From Asterias amurensis (taxonomy: Eukaryota > Echinodermata > Asteroidea > Forcipulatida > Asteriidae), in the NCBI RefSeq assembly GCF_032118995.1, contig NC_092663.1, forward strand, positions 4,526,001-4,590,000: DNA of 64,000 nt, written 5' to 3'. This document shows, in pieces, positions 42,435 to 52,385 of this stretch (position 1 is its first letter; each line of letters begins with the position of its first letter). The notes beneath the pieces were generated by a model. The model was not told the DNA's origin. It saw only the letters and a program-made list of their open reading frames with translations, and did not search any database. The position numbers and the translations under genes were made by a program.

Positions 42435-42628
42435 GAGGGCGGGTAGTAGGGTGCCGACGAGGTGCGAGGTCGGCTAGTAGGGTGCCGACGAGGTGCGAGG
42501 TCGGGTAGTAGGGTGCCGACGAGGTGCGAGGTCGGGTAGTAGGGTGCCGACGAGGTGCGAGGTCGGGTAGTAGGGTGCCGACGAGGTGTGAGGTCGGGTA
42601 GTAGGGTGCCGACGAGGTGTGAGGTCGG
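42435..42628 (+). repeat. 31-bp minisatellite, six copies
   Basis: Units of GTAGTAGGGTGCCGACGAGG followed by TGCGAGGTCGG; the last two have TGTGAGG. Nearly perfect. Confidence 0.93.
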
Positions 42629-43201
42629 GGCGCTTTATGAAATTATTAAGTTTTGGGCCCCCAAGGTTCTGCTCAGATCAAAATAAAGAAAGCAAACAAA
42701 ACAAAAATATGTTTTCTTCTTCAGTTGAACAGTACAAGATCGGTAACATATTATGGTGTATATAAAACAAAATTACCTAGCGTTTGAAATACGGTACTGT
42801 AAAAACTTGAAGGTGGCACATTCAAATCAACATTTTGCAAGGTCTGGATTTCCGCAATTGAAACAAGTTTTCCTATTCAAACCATATTTGTTTTTTGTTT
42901 TTTTACAAGTGCCATTAGTCTTATAGGGGAAAATACCACACTTTGTTCAGTGCGCTTGTGCCGAAATCACACCAAACTGTCTTAAGAATTATAATTATGC
43001 GAACAGTAATTATTTTCAACAACTTTTAAAACAAAAGGCTCACCTCACCATTGTACCTCTGTAGAATGGATGTCCACTGGAAAGAGTGCGGGGCCGCAAT
43101 GGATTTCCATCAACATAGATTTTCACTGGGGAGGAGGGGGCAGGGTTGGCATTTCACTTGGGGACTGTTTTTTGTCAGTGGTAGGGAGGGGTCATGCTGT
43201 C

Positions 43202-43530
43202 TTAAAGGCAGTGGCCACAATAGGTTATTACTCTGAATAATTATTAGCTTGAAACCTTACTTGGTAACAAGCAATGGGGAGAGGGAATATAAAACATTGT
43301 GAGAAACGGCTTCGTATTAGTTTCCGTGAAAGAAGATTTTACACGAATTTCGAATTTAGAAAGCGCAAAACTTCGTGTGACAAGGGTGTTTATTCTTTCA
43401 TTATTATCTCGCAACTTCGTTGACAAATTGAGCTCATGTTCACAGGTTTGTTGTTTTATGCATACCATGTTGAGATACATCGAGTGAGGAGACTGGTCTT
43501 AGACAAACCAATAGTGTCCAATGTCTTTAA
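43202..43530. mobile_element. TTAA-flanked MITE, family A
   Basis: A complete though shortened copy, sharing its right TTAA with the next copy. Confidence 0.85.
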
Positions 43531-43922
43531 AGGCAGTGGACACTATTGGTAATTACTATTGGTAATAATTTATGCCATAAAACCTTTCTTGGTGACGAGT
43601 AATGGGGAGAGGTTGATGGTTTAAAACATTGTGAGAAACGGCTCTCTCGATCTGAAGTGCCATAGTTTTCAAGAAAAAGTAAATTTCCACGAATTTGATT
43701 TCGAGACCTCAGATTTAGAACTTGAGGTCTGGAAATCAACCATCTATGTAACCGCACACAACTTCGCGTGACAAGGGTTATTTTTCTTTCATTCATATCT
43801 CGAAACTTCGACGACCAATTGAGCTAAAATCTGCACAGGTTCGTTATTTTATGCATATGTTGAGAGACACCACGTGAGAGGACTGGTCTTAGACAATCAC
43901 CAATAGTGTCCACTGCCTTTAA
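43527..43922. mobile_element. TTAA-flanked MITE, family A
   Basis: Head-to-tail neighbour of 43202-43530 in the same orientation, with one TTAA between them. Confidence 0.87.
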
Positions 43923-45136
43923 GGCCGTCGGACATTCCCCCTCCCTATAAAACCACATCACTCCCGAATCACTTGATATAATGCATACTATGAAAAATCA
44001 AGGTTTGGGCAAAAGTCTCGGGGAAATGATGTTTGCATGAGTATAGGCCAACAGTAGTCGGTAACCAAAGTGACCAGTTCTTATAAATATTTCGTTAAAG
44101 TTCTTTACACCCCCACCCCACCCAAAACAAATAAGAACAAGTCAATAACCAAAAACACAACAACAACAACAGCATTGGGAAAATAATACAACAAATCTCA
44201 TGGGGGGTAAACCCAGCGTTTTATACCAAATTTTGGTAAATAGTCAGATACTGACACATTCACAAGGGGCAATTAACACTGGCAAGTACAGCGTTCTTAT
44301 CAAAATGTTTTTCAAATATTGAAACCCCACAAGGGTTAGTCCAGCATTTTTATCAAATTTGGGTCAAGCATAAACATTAATTTTTTTGCTGGTAGTGGCT
44401 GAAACTATACTCCGAATAATCAGAACGATGTTTTAGAAGGCCTACACATTTCAGTTAACGGCATATTAAAAGTACTACATGTTGAAGAGGCATATACATT
44501 GTAATAATAACAACACAAAATGCCGTCTGAAATCATGAATTGTTGTGTCTTCTTCTTTAATCATTTACTTAAGAGTTATCCATTGTGAAGGAAATAGACA
44601 AGTACAAGTATAAACAACTGTTTGTGGCACTTAAATAGGCTTGCTAGAAAATCAAGCAATAGAAGACATTTTGAAAAAGTTTAAAATTGTTTTTTATTTT
44701 ACCAAGTACATATATTCATATGACATATCTGCTATGACCCAATATTTGTCGTGACATTTTTTTTGACTGTATGGCAAAAGTCCCATGCTTGGTCATCAAA
44801 GGCAAAAATCACCCAACGTTTTCCCTATTCGCTGAAGTACTTTTTTTATGTAGTCTAAAGTATAATTCTTCATAGCAATTACTACCAGGGACCAACTGTA
44901 CAATTCTGCTGAGCAGAACATACTATATCAAAGCACAATTAAGTAGGGAACCAGCCAAAATGTTAACTCTCATTGTGTAAATTATGAACTGGTAACCCAT
45001 TTTTGCTAAGCAAAACTGTCTGTGCTCATAATATTACTTCACAATTGACCCTTGGAGGTACATGTCATTACAACATCTTCTATTTACACACTTCTGCATC
45101 CCCTGCCACACTTGCCACTTCTCCTCCTCCTTCCCC

Positions 45137-45488
45137 TTAAAGTCATTGGACCCTTTCGGATCAGAAAAAAAATAAAAGTTCACAGATTTACAAATGTAAA
45201 TGAAAGACTTCTCTTTAAATATTATTCCATGAAATGCTTTACTTTTTGAGAAAAAAACAAAACAACAGAAATTCTCGTTAACGAGAATTACAGGATTTCT
45301 TTTAATAAACACATGTCATGACACGGTAAAACGCGCGAAAACAAGGGTGGGTTTTTCCGTTGTTTTCTCCCGACTCCGATGACCGATTGAGCCTAAATTT
45401 CCACAGGTTTGTTATTTGATATAAGTTGTGGTACACAAAGTGTGGGCCTTGAACAACACTGTTTACCGAAAGGGTCCAATGGCTTTAA
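45137..45488. mobile_element. TTAA-flanked MITE, family B
   Basis: TTAA on both sides, ends GTCATTGGACCCTTTCGGAT and CCGAAAGGGTCCAATGGCTT, same interior as 5731-6105. Confidence 0.85.
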
Positions 45489-45837
45489 TAATACAACAAA
45501 TATTTGAAAGGTAACATAAAGAACAAGATATATATAGGCCTATACAACATACATTTCTGGGCCTTCATGTTCAAAACAATAATGTACTCGGAATTTATTT
45601 AAAAATTAAATCACCATTAATTTTTTATAATTTGCAACTACAAGATCTCTAGGATACACACTAGAACTTTAAAAGCTTAAAAATGTGTTGAATTTTTGCT
45701 GATTGAATTAGGCTTTATAAACTGCTTACCAACCAAAAGAACCTACCGTATAAATGCAACCTTTTTTTTTAATGACCCGCATTGGCACACCTGAACAAAG
45801 ATATCACAAAGTAGGGAAACCTCTAGCATACAGCCAC

Positions 45838-45915
45838 AAGGATAGATAGCTCAGCTGGAATAGAGCCAACACATTTCTGGAGGCTGTTAGATCAAACCAC
45901 ACTCCAGTAATTTTT
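45838..45915 (+). repeat. tRNA-like SINE head, strongly decayed
   Basis: GATAGCTCAGCTGGAATAGA and CACACTCCAGTAATTTTTTC follow the pattern of the tRNA-Asn-like SINE with many changes. Confidence 0.45.
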
Positions 45916-46417
45916 TCTTTGATGAACCACAAATCATTGTAAAAGTTCCATCACAATGCTTGTTTATAATTGGTGTAAAATCATTTAAAAGTATATACCC
46001 ATTGTTTTAAAATTATGAAAAAGTCTAATTGTTTGACCAAACAACCGCTTTACCCCGCTCTTTCCCTTCTTAAGACAAGAACATTAACTCTGATTTTAAA
46101 AGTAATGTTACATAGTTACTTGGTTCTGTTGTGAGGTAACCCATCTAAACTGTGTGGTATAGGACATCATAAAAGAAGATAAGTTAGTCTATAGCCCCTT
46201 TCACATGAGAGCAATTTAGCAAGACTCCCTTGCTAACTTCTTCCAAGGCTGTACAACTTTTGAAAATGTACCATGTGTGAAAAGACAATATAAAATTATC
46301 GTGAGTTAGGGGAGCATCTCAAATACCATGAACACTCCCAGAACTTCCACTGTGCGCTTGTTCCGATGGGGGCTTAAAAGTCCACTGGTATTATTGTACA
46401 TATTATAAAGGGGTGGG

Positions 46418-46552
46418 GGGTCATGGCTGAGCGCGGTTAAGAGCTAAGAATTCAAGCTCTGCTGATTCTGTTCAGCAGAGTGTGGGTTCGAATGTCGGCT
46501 GAGACATTTGTGTCACCGAGCAAGATACTTAACTATTATTGCTTCTCTCCAT
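46418..46552 (+). repeat. tRNA-Leu(CAA)-derived SINE, truncated
   Basis: GGTCATGGCTGAGCGCGGTT, AATTCAAGCTCTGCTGA, GTGTGGGTTCGAATGTCGGC and the body start GAGCAAGATACTTAACTATT. Its 3' end overlaps the last codons and stop of the minus-strand hexosaminidase D-like exon. Confidence 0.8.
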
Positions 46553-46723
46553 CTCCTCTTCTTCTTTGACCTCATCCATACTTCCTCCTCTTACGAATAT
46601 CTTCAATGCCCTGGGGAAGGGATTGATGCGCACATCTAGCCACTCCTCCACGGTGATGACATGGTAGACAGTGGTCAGAGCAGCGTGTAACCTTTTCGGT
46701 TTGAATCCAATTGACTTGCCAAA
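46529..46723 (-). CDS. hexosaminidase D-like terminal exon, ending in a SINE
   Basis: On the minus strand the acceptor is TTCTACAG. It reads FGKSIGFKPKRLHAALTTVY, HVITVEEWLDVRINPFPRAL, then an acidic tail ending EEEEMERSNNS and a TAA. The last eight codons lie in the tail of a tRNA-Leu-derived SINE in the opposite orientation (46418-46552), so the SINE supplies the stop codon. The HEXD assignment of this exon rests on a short motif and is less sure than for exon 48020. Confidence 0.55.
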   Translation of the reverse strand, partial: FGKSIGFKPKRLHAALTTVYHVITVEEWLDVRINPFPRALKIFVRGGSMDEVKEEEEMERSNNS

Positions 46724-47089
46724 CTGTAGAACGTATCAAAGGACGAAAACATAATACTTAGTGTGTGAGGTTGTGGTGACACCATGTACAAACTCTCTTT
46801 AGTGAGTAGGGGCACTGGCTATCTGAAAAAGCCTGATTCTGGTCAAAACAAAAAGCTGCTTAGCTTATTAGAATGTATTTAGTAAAGAGTAAAACAAAAG
46901 CGCAAACTCTAAAACAAAACTCTAAGCGCAAAAACAGAACAATGAAATACACAATGAGAGAAAGTTAGATTACAAGTAAGCAGTTTCAAACAAAGTAGTT
47001 TTTAATTAAGTGAAACTTTGGAAATAAGGCCATCATGAACTTGACTATTACATAATTGCTCTATTGTTTTCCTACACGATTCCTATTTG

Positions 47090-47340
47090 GCAACTCAGGG
47101 CTATATGCTTCGTTTTTGAAAGGGCAAGGGCACCAAGGCATTTTCTTCTTGGTAAAGGGCACCCTATGATGAAATTGCAAATTTGTACTGGAGCATTTCA
47201 AGGTCTGCCCCGGTGCGTTCGAATAGCTTTTGACTTCATTCCAGGGGCTCACACCCAGGTCAGCCCTCAGTGCCCTGCTTGTGGAGTGGGTCACTTGGGG
47301 GCAGGCCCCAGGTAAACTTCTTCACTACGAGAGCGGTTAG
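47090..47340. mobile_element. partial MITE and GC-rich repeat between the HEXD-like exons
   Basis: Contains ATGCTTCGTTTTTGAAAGGG and GGAGCATTTCAAGG, the reverse of 47695-47885, then a GC-rich stretch. No exon-like frame with splice sites seen. Confidence 0.55.
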
Positions 47341-47694
47341 TGGTCGTTCATTTAGCTCTTGTCAGGGGCTCACCCGAGTGAGCACCACGGGGTAGACCCA
47401 GGGAAGCTAAACGGACCCACCCAATGAACTTAGCTGCCAGTATGTTTTGAACAGACCATGGATGCACCATCTGCCTCAATAATTAACCGTCAGATATTTT
47501 GTTTATGCCTCTCATCACTTTCTAGTGAGTGAGGCATAGTCCAATAACCAATATCTCCTTTCTTTTCTTCTTGTTTTTTTTTATCGTGGAATGGTATGTT
47601 GAAACAAGCTCTTAGCTATCCCTATGGGATATTATGCTTGTCTTTTCAGGGGGCTCTCCTTAAAAAAAATAAAATAACACAGAAATCCAGTAAA

Positions 47695-47885
47695 CCCAGG
47701 CCTGATACTTCACGGAGAAAGCAGAGGCGATTGCCTCTGTTGCCCCTTGTCATTGCCTTGGTGCCCTTGAAATGCTCAAGTAAAAATGTACAATTCCCTC
47801 ATACATGTAGGGTGCCCTTTGCCAAAGAGAAAATGCCTTGGTGTCCTTACCCTTTCAAAAACGAAGCATACAGGCCTGTAAACCA
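47695..47885. mobile_element. MITE of the AGGCCTGATACTTCACAG family, full
   Basis: Runs from CAGGCCTGATACTTCACGGA to GAAGCATACAGGCCTG, giving clear inverted ends CAGGCCTG. It lies between the two hexosaminidase D-like exons. Confidence 0.75.
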
Positions 47886-48019
47886 GTTTTGTATAGATTG
47901 TTTTCCCTTTTTTTTGTCATGATTGAAACTTTTGCTGTAATTTGGCCATTGGCAATGAGTGTAAAAGCAATTGACTAAACTACATATCTATCTATGAATG
48001 ACTTCATTGAGTAGCTTAC

Positions 48020-48129
48020 CTGTACCCGTTGGGTATTGCTAGTTCAGCCAGATCTCCATTATAGGGGAAAGTGTCTTCGTACTCGACCAGTAGTCCTGTC
48101 ACTCCCCACTCCTTGACTTTGGCAATCAA
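48020..48129 (-). CDS. hexosaminidase D-like exon (N-terminal region)
   Basis: On the minus strand the acceptor is GTTTAG and the donor ACAG/GTAAGC. The 110 bases code for LIAKVKEWGVTGLLVEYEDT followed by FPYNGDLAELAIPNGY. The GLLVEYEDTFPY part is near-diagnostic for HEXD (human: LLIEYEDMFPYEG, from memory). A DIRS fossil begins about 180 bp upstream. Confidence 0.8.
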
Positions 48130-48309
48130 CTAAACACACAGAGAGAAAACAGAAACTAATTTTAATGTTGTTGTTACAGTGATTTCCAACTTGTTTTAGA
48201 ACCATGCTGACCCACCGAAGTGAGTCAGCCTGGAGTAGGATCGAAGCCCAGGAACAAGCTAGAGAGGCATGCGGCTAAGAACATCATAATGAATATTGGA
48301 AAGACAGAG

Positions 48310-49530
48310 GGTGTACTCACCAAAAGGGAAGGTGTCCGGTACCGCTACTTCTTGTGAGACGAGATGCCACCTCGGCTGGAGAGGGCCTTCCCTGCCATCA
48401 GAGCTGCACGGCCTGCTCGCCCCTCCTGTTGTGGAACATCCTTTAGGTAGCAAGACGTGAAAGTACAGCATGCTGCTTTGATGATATCCTCAATGGGAAC
48501 TCCCTTGAAGAAAGCCCATGATGTAACCATTGCCTGGACTTCATGAGCATTGGCCGGGTTCACTGAAGGCGTAGGCCAGTCTGCTGCTGAGCCGGATTTG
48601 ATCGCCTGAACAATCCAGCGGGTAATCGTATCCTTAGATGCTGCCCGGTAGGGAGAACAGAGGTGATGAACAGCTGTTTGCACTCTCCCCTCTGAGGTCC
48701 TTGGTGCGACTGAAATACTATTTCAGCCCCTGCACAGGGCACCATAGTCTGTCTTCCGAAACCGAGGACAGAGATTTCAGTTCAGGCACAAAGATATCAG
48801 GTGGTTGAAAAGATGGGAATTGGTTTTTGGTAAGAAAACCCAGCTTCAGAACAAGGCGAACTCCACTTGGGTCCCAGTGTATGTGGCCTGGGTCAATCGT
48901 CAATGCATGGAGTTCGCTCCTCCGTCATGTAGTTGCTGCTGCTAGGAGAAAGGCAACCTTGATGGATGCTTTTATCAGGGATACCTGGCGCAGGGGTCCT
49001 CGTTAGGAACTCGAGAACCTGAGTTAGGTCTCACTGAAGGAACTAGCTTCCGGCCCGGGGTGGGGCTTTATTGTTCGAAACTGATGACCAGTTGGTAAAC
49101 CTGTTGTGTATTGCTGCAATGGCTGGCCAGTAGAGGAGACAACACGATTTTCTTGGAAGAGGTGGACGAAGAAATCGTCGATCACCCCTACAGGAGCACT
49201 GGTGGGATCCACAGTCTTCCTTCCCCACCATTTGTCAAAATGGTGTAGTCGGCTAATGTACACCTCCCTGGTAGGTGATCGACGGCTGTGTACTGCTATT
49301 GCTGCAGCACTCTCCGAAAGGGATCTCATGGTACAGCCCAGCAGGTCAGGTGTCGGTCCCTAGGAGCCAGATGCAGAAACCCTGATGACGGTTGGAATAG
49401 GATGTCTGGCCTCTGCGGAAGTATCATGGGATGGTGACAAGAAGTCGGACAAGCCTGGTGAACCAGGGTTGGCGGGGCCAAAAGGGTGCAATGAGCAGAA
49501 TCTTGCTACATGTAGCACTCTCGACACTAT
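48310..49530 (-). mobile_element. DIRS-type retrotransposon fragment (fossil)
   Basis: Only the 3' part is seen, covering a tyrosine-recombinase region. It shares family phrases such as SWAFFKGV and CYLKDV with the copy at 21-25 kb but is clearly diverged, so it belongs to a different subfamily. It is broken, with a few breaks, and lies just upstream of the hexosaminidase D-like exon in the same orientation. Confidence 0.75.
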
Positions 49531-49960
49531 AGCCTTATGAACATTTTCTGGAAAATAGGATATGGTCACATTTTTTGAAAAATTTGAAACGTTCACAACC
49601 TTGTGAACATTTTCTGGAATAGTATGATAAGTTCAAAGGTTCAAAGGCTTATACCTTGTGACCCTTTACTGTAAACATTTGAGGTCATATAGCCTTGCGA
49701 ACATTTTCAAGAGAAAAAAAGATTAAGTTTACAAGCCTTGTGGAGATTTTCTGTAAAAAAAAATGATAAGTTCACAAGGCTATATTAGCCTTCTTAACAT
49801 TTTCTGCAATAATTTGAGCCTTGTGAACATTTCCTGTAAAAACTTGATAGCCTTGTGAACATTTTCTTAAAAAGTATGACAAGTTGACAAGTGAACATTT
49901 TCGTTAAGCCTTGTGTGCTAAGCAGATTGTGCGTGAAAATGTTTGCAAAGCTACAGCCCT
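49490..49960. repeat. degenerate tandem repeat
   Basis: CCTTGTGAACATTTTCTG recurs about eight times at uneven spacing of roughly 30-70 bp with interspersed ATGATAAGTTCA. It directly adjoins the DIRS fragment. Confidence 0.7.
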
Positions 49961-50254
49961 ATGTGCTTCACAGATTTTGTCTGAAAAAGTGTACAAATTA
50001 ATTTTGAGCCAAACTCAAGAAATGCAGAGGGCTATATAGCTGTAGCTTTGTGCAGTTTAGAGCAAATTGATAAAAATGCAAGGCTTTTTAAAGTAAACCT
50101 TGATGAAAAACATAATGGCAGAAATATGACAACATAAAAACATTATTCATTTTTCATCATTTAACAACCTTTATTGGCTAATGTATGTTTCAATGTGCTG
50201 TTCAAGGAGCTTTGGACATTAAATTTGTGTAATAAACTGAATGGTTACTACATG

Positions 50255-51244
50255 TAGATTGGTTATTTCTCAAAATAATAATCTATAGCATAAAATCTTA
50301 CTTGGTAACAAGTAATGGGGAGAGGTTAATAGTATAAAACTTTGTGAGAAACGGCTCGCTCCGAAGTAACGCTGTTTTTGAGAAGGAAGTGATTTCTCAG
50401 TAAAATATTTAAATTGATTTCACGATCGGGATCTAAAACTTCGTGTGACCATGGAGGAAGGAATAGAATGAGCTCGAACGACCCTCAAAACCGCAGAGTA
50501 ACAAAAGAATATCCTGACAATGCCCCCTGTCTGACCAGTGGAAAAAGATAGGAGACCTCCAGCTGGACGGCCGATTAACAAGCAGGATTAGATTTCTTTG
50601 TGCAGAACATGCAGTACCGCCGCTCTGCACCGTTGCCTTTGTGTAAAGTTGAATCATTGGAGACCAGAATTGTGAATACACACGTTTCCATCTACCATTT
50701 GTGGTGTTTCACTGAAACATCATGGCATATTTTTTCATTTTTTGTAACTTTCCGGTCACTAGCGGTGGTTCAAAATGTTTGTATAAGCACACGAGGGTGG
50801 TTGGTATTCAATTGTGTTTTTCGATTTGGTGAGCACAAGTGTACACAATTTTTATCAGGTCTCATAAGAGTTGTTTTTCTGTATTATATCCATACGACAT
50901 ACGACACCATGGTTGAGTGAAGAACCAAGTGCACACGTGCAAACTCACACACGCAAACTCACACACGCCAGGTCGCCCATTGTCTGTATAAGGTATGTGG
51001 GTGATTACGAGGTGTTGTTAAACGACCGCGGTACCGCACGTTCGACTTTTGATGTCCCTTCGTTCGAGCTCCTTCTATTCCTTCCTCCATGGTGTAACAA
51101 AGGTGTTTTTTCTTCCATTAATATCTCGCAATTTTGATGACCAATTGAGTTTGAATTTCCACATTGTGCATACATATATATGTTCAGATACACCAAGTGA
51201 GAAGACTGGTCGTAGACAACTACCAATAGTGTCCAGTGCCTTAA
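50255..51244. mobile_element. MITE, family A, split by another element
   Basis: The left half (50255-50449) and right half (51092-51244) are continuous with the family consensus at CTTCGTGTGAC/AAGGGTG. The interruption is the hAT-like element 50450-51091. Confidence 0.8.
50450..51091. mobile_element. hAT-like non-autonomous element nested in a MITE
   Basis: Inverted ends of about 30 bp: CATGGAGGAAGGAATAGAAT...GAGCTCGAACGA. Flanks GTGTGAC (50443-50449) and GTGTAAC (51092-51098) look like a 7-8 bp target duplication with one change. No transposase in 642 bp. Confidence 0.7.
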
Positions 51245-51374
51245 ATATAGCAGACAATGTTAGAAACATAAAGTAAAAGGAAACCACACAATTTAGAGGG
51301 ATATTTTTGTGTGAACCATTAAATACATATAGGATTTGAGGGATTGCATGGTGAGGTATCAATGTATTTTTGTT

Positions 51375-51715
51375 TGCGGTAACACCATGTGTGTATCTAC
51401 TTCCCAGGTAGGGTCAGTCTCCTGACGTTGACTAGAGCAAGCAAGTCGAATTGTTGAGACCAATTCAGAACTGACTCCGCGGCAGTACAGATAATTACGA
51501 TCCTATTTAAAGCTAAAGTAGTAGTCCAGTCTAATTTCTATACCATCCGCCCTGGTAATAGTCATAAAGCAAGGACAGTTCTTTTCAGAACTAAGAAGTC
51601 TCCTGAACCTCTGATTATCTACTCCACGGAAGTAGAATAAAGCAAGAAAGTTCTCTAAGAACAAACACTACATGGCAAGTAGATACACACATGATGTTAT
51701 CGTAAACCAAATATA
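51375..51715. mobile_element. MITE with GTAGATACACACATG ends
   Basis: CATGTGTGTATCTACTTCCC and GGCAAGTAGATACACACATG are inverted; the interior repeats GGACAGTTCTTTTCAGAACT. A second copy is split in two around 5650-5730 and 6489-6690. Confidence 0.75.
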
Positions 51716-51913
51716 CATTAAATACTGTCAAGAATTTATATCTCTTTTACTAGGTTCTAGTTTCAAGTTTGATTGAGATGATTACTTTACACATATTGAA
51801 CAAACGACACAGGCTCAAGTACAGGGCCAAATTTCATGGCTCTGCTTACCGCCGAATTCTGCCCTTACGATCATGATTCCTCGCTTACGTGCTAGCGCCA
51901 AATTTCTGTGCTA

Positions 51914-52190
51914 GCCATGAGGTGTACATGAAGTTCATTTAATCTCTGTTCACCCAAAACAAGGTTTTTGTGCTTCCATGTTAGTAACATGTGTGTGTAC
52001 ATGTACCTGTGGCATTTCTTCTGTTACTTCCGATTCTTGGTGCTGGACTTGAGGTGTACATGTACATGAAGTTCATTTAATCTCTGTTCACCCAAACAAG
52101 GTTTTTGTGCTTCCGTGTTAGTTACATGTGTGTGTACATGTACCTGTGGCTTTTCTTCTGTTACTTCCGATTCTTGGCGCTGGACTTGAG
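51914..52190. repeat. 137-bp tandem duplication at the THAP-like gene 3' end
   Basis: CTGTTACTTCCGATTCTTGG starts at 52021 and again at 52158; the flanking TGAAGTTCATTTAATCTCTG, GGTTTTTGTGCTTCC and GTGTGTACATGTACCTGTGG are repeated too. The period is not a multiple of three. Confidence 0.88.
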
Positions 52191-52385
52191 GAGATGCAGT
52201 ACATTTATCATCGGATCCGTTTACCTTCTTTAATGGCTGGAGCGCTGCAGAATCAACACCCTCATCATTGGGGCACTGCCTCTTCATGGGGAGAGTTTGC
52301 TTTCGACGACTCTTCTGCTCTTGTTGTTGGTGTGCCTCCCTTGCGTCTGCAAGAAGCTCTTTCTCATATTCAGTTAGATTCACTC
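52024..52385 (-). CDS. THAP-like gene, terminal exon
   Basis: It starts GVNLTEYEKELLADAREAHQ, then QQEQKSRRKQTLPMKR, and ends HLKSSTKNRK before a TAA at 52024. Lysine/arginine patches could be nuclear-localisation signals (not tested). The last part lies across two 137-bp direct repeats; the second repeat enters in a shifted frame, and the shift gives the present C-terminus and stop. A possible internal donor (AAG/GTAAAC) lies just left of 52225, so an alternative splice form is possible. Confidence 0.7.

Larger units (their letters stand above)
43930..46410. other. intergenic stretch
   Basis: Holds the family B MITE and a decayed tRNA-like SINE listed separately. Otherwise AT-rich with no supported gene. 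Confidence 0.5.
46529..48129 (-). pseudogene. hexosaminidase D-like gene remnant (two exons)
   Basis: Two exons on the minus strand, 48020-48129 and 46529-46723, resemble the start and end of hexosaminidase D, a GH20 beta-N-acetylhexosaminidase of the cytosol and nucleus. The first reads VKEWGVTGLLVEYEDTFPYN, the hallmark N-terminal motif of the family. The last reads HAALTTVYHVITVEEWLDVR and then INPF, like the C-terminal helix region (TVEEW...NP). The roughly 1.3 kb between them is MITE-like repeat DNA, and I see no exon for the barrel, including the TFGH and GCDE catalytic segments. Direct splicing of the two exons would be out of frame. The most likely reading is a gene copy that has lost its middle; an assembly collapse is the alternative. 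Confidence 0.6.

Noticed and set aside
45034-45312. Minus-strand frame of 92 codons
   Set aside because: Overlaps the left half of a family B MITE, so it is repeat-derived.
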